From NCBI GenBank assembly GCA_002700095.1, contig PACL01000098.1, forward strand, positions 1 through 46,967: 46,967 bases of DNA, read 5' to 3'. This stretch comes from Fulvimarina sp. GTDB lineage: Bacteria; Pseudomonadota; Alphaproteobacteria; Rhizobiales; Rhizobiaceae. Position numbers and translations under genes: made by a program. Each line of letters starts with the position of its first letter. Position 1 is the first letter of the stretch. Positions 42,190 to 46,967 of this stretch are shown here, in pieces. The notes below the pieces were generated by a model that was not told the DNA's origin, did no database searches, and worked only from the letters and a program-made list of their open reading frames with translations.

Positions 42190-43272
42190 ATGAAAGTCTT
42201 TTTTGCCAGGGCGCAGATGCAGCACCGGCCGACGCAGTACGGCGTCCATGGCCGGCTGGTGCAGCCGCTGGAAAATCCGAACCGCGCCGCAACGCTGATC
42301 GAGAGCCTGGAGAGCCTGGGGCTCACGGTCGGGGAGCCCGCACGGGATCTGGAGGCGGACCGGGCGGCGATCGAGCGGGTTCATCCGGCGCACTATCTTC
42401 GCTTCCTCGACACCGCCTTTGCGCGCTTCCAGGAGCTGCCGCATGCCGGGCCGGAGGTGCTTCCCAACGTCCATCCCTATTTCGCCGCCGCCCGCCCCTA
42501 TGGCGCCTCGCCGCTCGCGAACGGCGCCCGGCCCGAGCCGCGCACCACCGGGATCCTCGGCCAGACCGGCTGGTATGTCGGCGACCTCTCCTGCGCCATG
42601 ACCGAGGGCACGGCGGAGGCGGCTTTCGCCTCGGCGGTTAGCGCCATCGCGGCGGCCCGCGCGGTGCTTTCAGGCGACGGCGCGGCCTTCGCCCTCTGCC
42701 GGCCGCCCGGCCACCATGCCTATGCCGACCGTGCCTCCGGCTTCTGCTTCCTCAACAATGCAGCGATCGCCGCCGAACTCCTGCGCGAGCAATATGGGAA
42801 GGTCGCGATCGTCGATTTCGACACCCATCACGGCGACGGCACCCAGACGATCTTCTACGCCCGCGACGATGTGTTCTTCGGCTCGGTGCATACCGACCCC
42901 TCGGCCTATTACCCGCATTTCCTCGGCCACGCCGACGAAACCGGGCACGGCGCCGGCGAAGGCTGCAACCTCAACCTGCCGCTGGCTTTCGGCTCCGGGG
43001 ACGGCGAATACCTCGCCGCCGTCGAGACGCTCGCCGAGCGTGCCCTCGGCTTCGGGGCGGAGGCGCTGGTGATCTCGGCCGGCTGGGACGCCCATCATGC
43101 CGACCCCCTGTCGAAGCTCGCGGTGACCGGCGACGCCTATCCGCTTGTGGGCGAGATGCTGGGCCGCCTGGGTTTGCCGAGCGTCATCGTCCAGGAGGGC
43201 GGCTATTCGCTGGCCGCGGTGTCCGAGGCGGCGCCCGCCTTCACCGGGGCGTTCATGGGAGCGCGGGCCTGA
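42190..43272 (+). CDS. Histone deacetylase family protein (acetylpolyamine amidohydrolase type)
   Basis: A 360-residue zinc amidohydrolase. The active site is complete: RPPGHHAYADRASGFCFLNN near residue 174 (charge-relay His pair), VAIVDFDTHHGDGTQTIFY near 215 (zinc ligands Asp and His), and SAGWDAHHADPLS near 300 (third zinc ligand Asp). EGGYSLAAV near 338 carries the conserved Tyr. The N-terminus, with EHP-like loop HRPTQYGVHGRLVQPLENPN, matches the bacterial acetylpolyamine group rather than eukaryote-type enzymes. Expected reaction: removal of acetyl groups from acetylated polyamines or related amides in the cytoplasm. Upstream are GAAGCAGAGG and the 21-bp repeat. It is a single gene. Confidence 0.93.
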   Translation: MKVFFARAQMQHRPTQYGVHGRLVQPLENPNRAATLIESLESLGLTVGEPARDLEADRAAIERVHPAHYLRFLDTAFARFQELPHAGPEVLPNVHPYFAAARPYGASPLANGARPEPRTTGILGQTGWYVGDLSCAMTEGTAEAAFASAVSAIAAARAVLSGDGAAFALCRPPGHHAYADRASGFCFLNNAAIAAELLREQYGKVAIVDFDTHHGDGTQTIFYARDDVFFGSVHTDPSAYYPHFLGHADETGHGAGEGCNLNLPLAFGSGDGEYLAAVETLAERALGFGAEALVISAGWDAHHADPLSKLAVTGDAYPLVGEMLGRLGLPSVIVQEGGYSLAAVSEAAPAFTGAFMGARA

Positions 43273-43305
43273 GGCGGGCGCAAGGCCCAGGCAGCGTGCG
43301 GTCGG

Positions 43306-43373
43306 AGCGCTTTCCTTCGAGCATGATCCCGAAAAGTGGGACCGCTTTTCGGAAAAGGTCATGCGGCAGCGCT
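43306..43373. repeat. Dispersed rhizobial palindromic repeat
   Basis: Nested arms GCATGATC/GGTCATGC (43321-43328, 43357-43364) and CCGAAAAGTGG/CCGCTTTTCGG (43329-43339, 43342-43352) form a near-perfect cruciform, flanked by two AGCGCT palindromes (43306-43311, 43368-43373). The core GCATGATCCCGAAAAGTGGG is familiar to me as a high-copy intergenic repeat of Hyphomicrobiales. It starts 34 bases after the deacetylase stop codon. Confidence 0.8.
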
Positions 43374-43470
43374 AGGATAGAGCGGCATCGCGAAACGGCC
43401 GATTGCCGGCTCCGTCCCCAACCAGACGCTGAGACGAAAGCCGGCACGCGGTCGCGGGGGACGGCCCCGC

Positions 43471-43806
43471 TCAGCGGTAGGAGATGACCGGGCAGCCGCG
43501 CACGCGGGCAAAGCGGATGACGGCGCGGCCATGGTGCTTGCGGCCGACGACGGTAATCGCGCGGTGGCCGACATTGCGGATGCGGGCATGGCGCAGGCCG
43601 AAATGGCGGGCCTTGTCGAGGGCGCGGCGCGGCGAGCAGCCGGCGTGGCGGCGGGGATGACCGCGATGGCCGACGAGTTCGACGCCACCGCTGCCGATCG
43701 AGATCGTGGCGCCGTAGCTGGCGGCGGACGCCGCGGTCGGAATTGCGGAACCGGCCGCACCGAGGGCGGCGACGACGCAGAGGGTCTTGGCGAGTTTGCG
43801 GAACAT
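43471..43806 (-). CDS. Small basic exported protein of unknown function
   Basis: A 111-residue protein with a clear signal peptide (MFRKLAKTLCVVAALGAAGS.., cleavage near ASA about residue 29). The mature part is rich in His, Arg and Gly (GHRGHPRRHAGCSPRRAL) and ends in the segment reading RHARIRNVGHRAITVVGRKH and FARVRGCPVISYR. Two cysteines could form a disulfide. The ALDKARHFGLRHARI..VGRR-like pattern recurs at the end of many small exported proteins in Hyphomicrobiales, but I know no function. The start at 43806 has AAAGGAGAA just upstream; a longer frame to 43869 lacks a signal peptide. Confidence 0.8.
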   Translation of the reverse strand: MFRKLAKTLCVVAALGAAGSAIPTAASAASYGATISIGSGGVELVGHRGHPRRHAGCSPRRALDKARHFGLRHARIRNVGHRAITVVGRKHHGRAVIRFARVRGCPVISYR

Positions 43807-43951
43807 GATTGGGTTCTCCTTTGACTTGGGCTCTCCTCGGCGCCTGTCGTCCGCCGATGAGAAGACCATGCCAAAGTGGCGCTGAACGATGCCGGAAAGC
43901 GGCGTTCATGAGGCGTTCAGCCTCTGCGCCGGAGGGCAGACGGGCCCGGCT

Positions 43952-44560
43952 TCAGCCCAGCCGGCGCATCCAGAACTGCATCGGCTTGTCGCTCTCACGG
44001 TCCTCGCCGAGGTCGCGCCAGCGCATGGTGGAGACGAGGCCGTCGATCCGCTCGTAGCCGCGCTTCTGCCAGAAGCCGTCGAGCGGCAGGTAGCCGTCCG
44101 GCCGGGCGGGGTGATCGGCGGGCCGCACCACGCCGCAGAAGGCGGCGATGGCGAAGCCGCCTGCCCGGCCCGCTGCCTCGCGCGCGTCGAAGAAGCGGTG
44201 GCCGGCGCCCCGTCCGCGATAGGCGGGAAGCAGCACCGATTCGCCGAGATAGAAGACGCTGGCCGGATCGATGCCGCGCGCGGCGAAGGCCTCGCCCAGC
44301 TGGGGCTGGTGGTCGCCGAGGGGCGCCGCCGTCGCCGCGCCGACGATCGCACCATCCTCGTCTCGGGCGATCACCGCCATCGCGCCGGGCGAGCCGGCAT
44401 AGGATGCGAGGTAGCTGCGCTCATAGGCCTCGTCGCCGTCGTAAAGATACGGATAGGCCCGGAACACCGCGATCCGCAGCCGGGCCAGATCGTCGAGGAC
44501 CGGCGGGATCGCCGCGCCGGGCAGCACGTCGAAGCTCAGTCCGTCCGAAGCCTCCGCCAT
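43952..44560 (-). CDS. GNAT family N-acetyltransferase
   Basis: A 202-residue acyl-CoA-dependent transferase. The acetyl-CoA motif A is visible as LGESVLLPAYRGRGAGHRFF near residue 105 (R-G-x-G-x-G/H pyrophosphate loop). FRAYPYLYDGDEAYERSYL near residue 33 and the late FWQKRGYERID near residue 165 are typical of the fold. Substrate unknown. The start at 44560 is chosen for GAGG upstream. It follows the SnoaL-like gene by 13 bases on the same strand, so they form an operon. Confidence 0.88.
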   Translation of the reverse strand: MAEASDGLSFDVLPGAAIPPVLDDLARLRIAVFRAYPYLYDGDEAYERSYLASYAGSPGAMAVIARDEDGAIVGAATAAPLGDHQPQLGEAFAARGIDPASVFYLGESVLLPAYRGRGAGHRFFDAREAAGRAGGFAIAAFCGVVRPADHPARPDGYLPLDGFWQKRGYERIDGLVSTMRWRDLGEDRESDKPMQFWMRRLG

Positions 44561-44573
44561 GCCTGTCAGATCC

Positions 44574-44987
44574 TCACGCCTTCGAGACGGCCGCGATCCA
44601 GGCCTTGAGGTTGTAGTAGGTGGTGACGCGGGTGATCCGGCCGTCCTCCAGCGAGAAGAATTGGCCGGCGGGGATCGAGTAGGCCTGGTTGGAGGCTTCC
44701 GGCAGGCCGGCCGCGGTCTCCCGGTAGCGACCGCGCACGGTGAACTCGGCGGCGGCCCGCGTGCCGTCCTCGCTGGCGAAGACGACGATGTCGGCGAGCG
44801 TCTCGTCATAGTGGCGGTGCATCGTCGCCATGAAGCTGCGGAAGCTGTCGCGGCCGATCTCCCGGCCGCTTTCGTTTACGTCATGGGCGACGTCCTCGTC
44901 GAGGAGCGCCAGCATGGTGTCGACGTCGCCGGCGTTGAAGGCGTCGAGATAGCGGCAGATCAGGGCTTCGGTCTCGGTGCGGGGCAT
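44574..44987 (-). CDS. SnoaL-like / nuclear transport factor 2 fold protein
   Basis: A 137-residue protein with the NTF2-like cone fold. The start RTETEALICRYLDAFNAGDV and the following MLALLDEDVAHDVN are the usual N-terminal helices and strand. GRYRETAAGLPEASNQAYSI and the end reading EDGRITRVTTYYNLKAWI are typical of the SnoaL/polyketide-cyclase or ketosteroid-isomerase-related group. AGAGGA precedes the ATG. It leads a two-gene operon with the acetyltransferase. Members are often enzymes of uncertain substrate, or pure binding proteins. Confidence 0.85.
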   Translation of the reverse strand: MPRTETEALICRYLDAFNAGDVDTMLALLDEDVAHDVNESGREIGRDSFRSFMATMHRHYDETLADIVVFASEDGTRAAAEFTVRGRYRETAAGLPEASNQAYSIPAGQFFSLEDGRITRVTTYYNLKAWIAAVSKA

Positions 44988-45098
44988 TGGGCATCCTCTG
45001 GATTGGGGGAGCGAATGTGGCTCGCTCCGCCCTGCCCGTCAACGGCGCCCGGCGCCAGTCCGCAGCTGCGGTCCGCAGCTCCCGCCACGCTCGCCGCC

Positions 45099-45599
45099 TC
45101 AGCTGGTGACGCCGAAGACCTCGGCGCAACGCGAGAAGCTGAAGCCCTCGCCGTCGGTGTCGCGGCTGGCGCGGATGTTGGTGATGATGCCGCCGGAATT
45201 GGTGGTGATCTGCGCCTCGCAGCCGAGCTCCTCGGAGCGCGCCGGCGACACCAGCACCTGTCCCGGAGGCGCCGAATCCACCGCCATGTTGCCGCCGATG
45301 TTGATGACGGTCCGCGGCGAGCGCTGCTTTTCGGCGAACTCCCTCTCCTGCTGCGTCATCGGGCGGTACTGGGCCGGCACGTTGCGCACGGTCTCGCCGC
45401 CCCGCCAGGTGTAGACGGTGCCGCCGGCATTCAGCGGAAAGGCGCTGACGGGCGGGCCGTATTGCGAGAAAAAGGCGTCGCTCGGCTGGCCGAGCCAGCG
45501 TCCCTGGATCGCCTGGTTGGCCTCCTCGGTCGTCGTGCAGCCGGCAAGGCCGATGGCGACCAGGCTCATCATTACTGTCGATAATAGGGTCGATTTCAT
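45099..45599 (-). CDS. Small outer-membrane-type lipoprotein of unknown function
   Basis: A 166-residue lipoprotein. The lipobox is LAGC with acylated Cys21, after a basic/hydrophobic signal (MKSTLLSTVMMSLVAIG). No Asp at +2 is seen (CTTTEE), which favours outer-membrane sorting. The mature protein includes IQGRWLGQPSDAFFSQYGPP, GGTVYTWRGGETV and a C-terminal Cys pair (LGCEAQI and FSRCAEVFG). The pattern W.G......F...G.P.......G...Y.W resembles small SmpA/OmlA- or BamE-like lipoproteins, but I would not call it BamE. Start at 45599 chosen over an upstream frame without a signal. Confidence 0.8.
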   Translation of the reverse strand: MKSTLLSTVMMSLVAIGLAGCTTTEEANQAIQGRWLGQPSDAFFSQYGPPVSAFPLNAGGTVYTWRGGETVRNVPAQYRPMTQQEREFAEKQRSPRTVINIGGNMAVDSAPPGQVLVSPARSEELGCEAQITTNSGGIITNIRASRDTDGEGFSFSRCAEVFGVTS

Positions 45600-45869
45600 C
45601 GAGGGGGTTTCCGTCTCCCTGAGCCTCGCCCGTTGCAAGGCCAACGGAACTGGCGATTCGGGCAGCTGCAGCAAAAAGTCCATGCCCCAGCGTCTCGCCT
45701 GCGGTCATCCACGAGATTTTTTGTCCGATGCCGTCGTTGCACCGCTCACCTTGCGTCACCCCTTGCCCGCCCCCTTGCCGGCAACCGATCGGGCGCCTTG
45801 ACAGGGATCAAGGCAGTCGCCGCACGTCTCTGCCATCTCGTTGGCAATGACATTGGTGGAGGCTGCAAG
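45600..45869. promoter_or_regulatory. Divergent gap between the lipoprotein and cytochrome c genes
   Basis: This 270-bp gap carries the upstream regions of both divergent genes. It is C/T-rich on the plus strand and has a TTGAC (45797-45801) about 70 bases before the cytochrome start. I see no clear -10 box at the right distance, nor any repeat. Confidence 0.3.
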
Positions 45870-46223
45870 ATGGCGATACGGCTTTGGACGCTCGCGACGA
45901 GAATGGCGAGGGGGGCGAGCGTCGGGCTCCTCGTCGCAGCTGCCGGGACGGCTGCGGCCGAAGACCTGTCGCGGCTGGCGGCAGGTCAGCAGCTTCTCGA
46001 GCAGAACTGCGCCCGGTGCCACGCCGTCGCGCGCAGCGGAAACAGCCCGCACCCTCAGGCTCCGCCGTTTCGCACCCTGTCGGCGCGTTACCCCGTCGCT
46101 CATCTTCAAGAAGCCCTGGTGGAAGGCTTATCGACGGGGCATCCCGACATGCCGGAATTCATCTTCACGCCGGACAGGGCAGCAGCGATCATCGCTTACC
46201 TGACGAGCATTCAGGACGACTGA
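45870..46223 (+). CDS. Small monoheme cytochrome c
   Basis: A 117-residue exported c-type cytochrome. The signal peptide (residues 1 to about 31, ending AAA before EDL) leads to the heme-binding site CARCH near residue 46. The axial Met is probably in HPDMPEF near residue 93. The helices LSRLAAGQQLLEQN and DRAAAIIAYLTSI flank the heme in class I cytochromes c. GGAGG lies 9 bases upstream of the ATG. A frame open to 45633 has no signal and is discounted. A partner oxidase or dehydrogenase is not nearby. Confidence 0.9.
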   Translation: MAIRLWTLATRMARGASVGLLVAAAGTAAAEDLSRLAAGQQLLEQNCARCHAVARSGNSPHPQAPPFRTLSARYPVAHLQEALVEGLSTGHPDMPEFIFTPDRAAAIIAYLTSIQDD

Positions 46224-46298
46224 TACCCGCACGGCGCTCGAGCACCCTCCCGCCGCCGGTCGATGACCGTGGCCGACGCCAGAAGCCGGCCCATGACG

Positions 46299-46967
46299 TC
46301 ACTCGGCTGCGGCACTCTCGTCCTCCGGCGCCTCGTCGCCGACCAGGAAACCGCCGGACTGCCGCCGCCAAAGGCTGGCATAGAGGCCGTCCTTCGCCAG
46401 GAGCTCGGCGTGACTGCCCTCCTCGACGATGGCGCCCTTGTCGAGGACGATCAGCCGGTCCATCGCGGCGATGGTGGAGAGGCGGTGGGCGATGGCGATG
46501 ACGGTCTTATTCGCCATCATCCGGGTGAGGTTGTCCTGGATCGCTGCCTCGACTTCCGAATCCAGCGCCGACGTCGCCTCGTCGAGCACCAGGACCGGCG
46601 CGTCCTTGAGGAGCACCCGGGCGATGGCGATGCGCTGGCGCTGACCGCCGGAGAGCTTGATGCCGCGCTCGCCGACATGGGCGTCGTAGCCGGTGCGCCC
46701 CTTCGGATCCCGAAGGGTCGGGATGAAGTCCTCGGCATTCGCCCGCTCGGCGGCCAGCACCACCTCGTCGTCGTCGGCGTCGGGCCGGCCGAAGGCGATG
46801 TTGTCGCGGATCGAGCGGTGGAGGAGCGATGTGTCCTGGGTGACGACGCCGATCGCCGCCCGCAGCGACTGCTGGGTGACCTGCGAGATGTCCTGGCCGT
46901 CGACCAGGATGCGCCCGCCTTCGAGGTCGTAGAGCCGCAGGAGGAGATTGACGAGTGTGGTCTTGCC
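46299..46967 (-). CDS. ABC exporter, ATP-binding part (5' end outside the window)
   Basis: The C-terminal 222 residues of an ABC transporter. The window edge falls inside Walker A, so the visible part begins GKTTLVNLLLRLYDLEGG. Then come the Q loop (GVVTQDTSLLHRSIRDNIAF), signature LSGGQRQRIAIAR, Walker B VLVLDEATSALDS and the H loop IAHRLSTI. The D loop and the end GLYASLWRRQSGGF are those of type I exporters of the MsbA/Atm1/multidrug class, so a membrane domain is expected beyond the edge. Which substrate it exports cannot be said. An internal ATG at 46763 is not the start; the frame is open without a break to the window end. Confidence 0.9.
   Translation of the reverse strand, partial: GKTTLVNLLLRLYDLEGGRILVDGQDISQVTQQSLRAAIGVVTQDTSLLHRSIRDNIAFGRPDADDDEVVLAAERANAEDFIPTLRDPKGRTGYDAHVGERGIKLSGGQRQRIAIARVLLKDAPVLVLDEATSALDSEVEAAIQDNLTRMMANKTVIAIAHRLSTIAAMDRLIVLDKGAIVEEGSHAELLAKDGLYASLWRRQSGGFLVGDEAPEDESAAAE

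Noticed and set aside
46299..46967. The ABC gene at the window end as the RTX exporter
   Set aside because: Its C-terminal region is of the multidrug/lipid exporter type. It lies more than 4 kb from the RTX gene with unrelated genes between, and no HlyD-type gene is present.

Overview
The window is a contiguous stretch of high-GC (by eye about two thirds G+C), gene-dense bacterial chromosome. Several signs point to an alphaproteobacterium of the order Hyphomicrobiales (Rhizobiales): a giant apolipoprotein-like coiled-coil protein of the growth-pole-ring (GPR/RgsE) type, a DksA with only one of the zinc-finger cysteines, and a YcjX/UPF0283 pair. A palindromic repeat whose core reads GCATGATCCCGAAAAGTGGG and a small-RNA candidate with CCUCCC motifs point the same way. 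I cannot name the genus. I see no phage, IS element, CRISPR array, tRNA or rRNA.

Layout. 144-3137: a complete TRAP transporter operon (DctP, DctQ, DctM). 3259-6099: UvrD/PcrA helicase carrying an in-frame palindromic insertion, followed by a composite palindromic repeat. 6341-7525: HPP-CBS membrane protein. 7714-10156: soluble PAS-PAS chemoreceptor and a GAF protein, in a stretch that looks less GC-rich than its surroundings. 10157-10991: gene-free stretch with a strong inverted repeat. 10992-16803: small conserved protein, DUF805 protein, dksA (minus), sixA, the YcjX-UPF0283 pair and an exported hypothetical protein. 16848-18217: folP-folK (minus). 18384-20098: DUF922 putative metalloprotein, then a 2Fe-2S ferredoxin and an HPt protein (both minus).

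20533-29163 is one gene of 2876 codons, the dominant feature: two N-terminal membrane segments, about 2300 residues of 11-residue-periodic helix, a Pro/Ala-rich linker and a conserved-looking C-terminal domain. It ends in a strong intrinsic terminator. Downstream come a family-5 solute-binding protein, a Na+/Ca2+-type antiporter, a secreted RNase T2 (minus), an alpha/beta hydrolase and a decayed mgtC remnant. A minus-strand pair follows: a four-helix membrane protein of unknown function and a ClpP-fold membrane-anchored protein.

37506-38110 lies between two minus-strand genes but holds a plus-strand unit with a promoter-like sequence, two UUCG hairpins, two CCUCCC motifs and a perfect intrinsic terminator. 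This is a good candidate for a trans-acting small RNA. After it come aspartate aminotransferase, an RTX calcium-binding protein, a histone-deacetylase-family amidohydrolase, a small basic exported protein, a SnoaL-like/GNAT pair, a lipoprotein, a small cytochrome c, and the 3' end of an ABC exporter cut by the window edge.

Most genes are housekeeping or envelope functions. The points most worth following are the small RNA, the giant protein and its internal duplication, the palindromic insertion inside UvrD, and the mgtC remnant.
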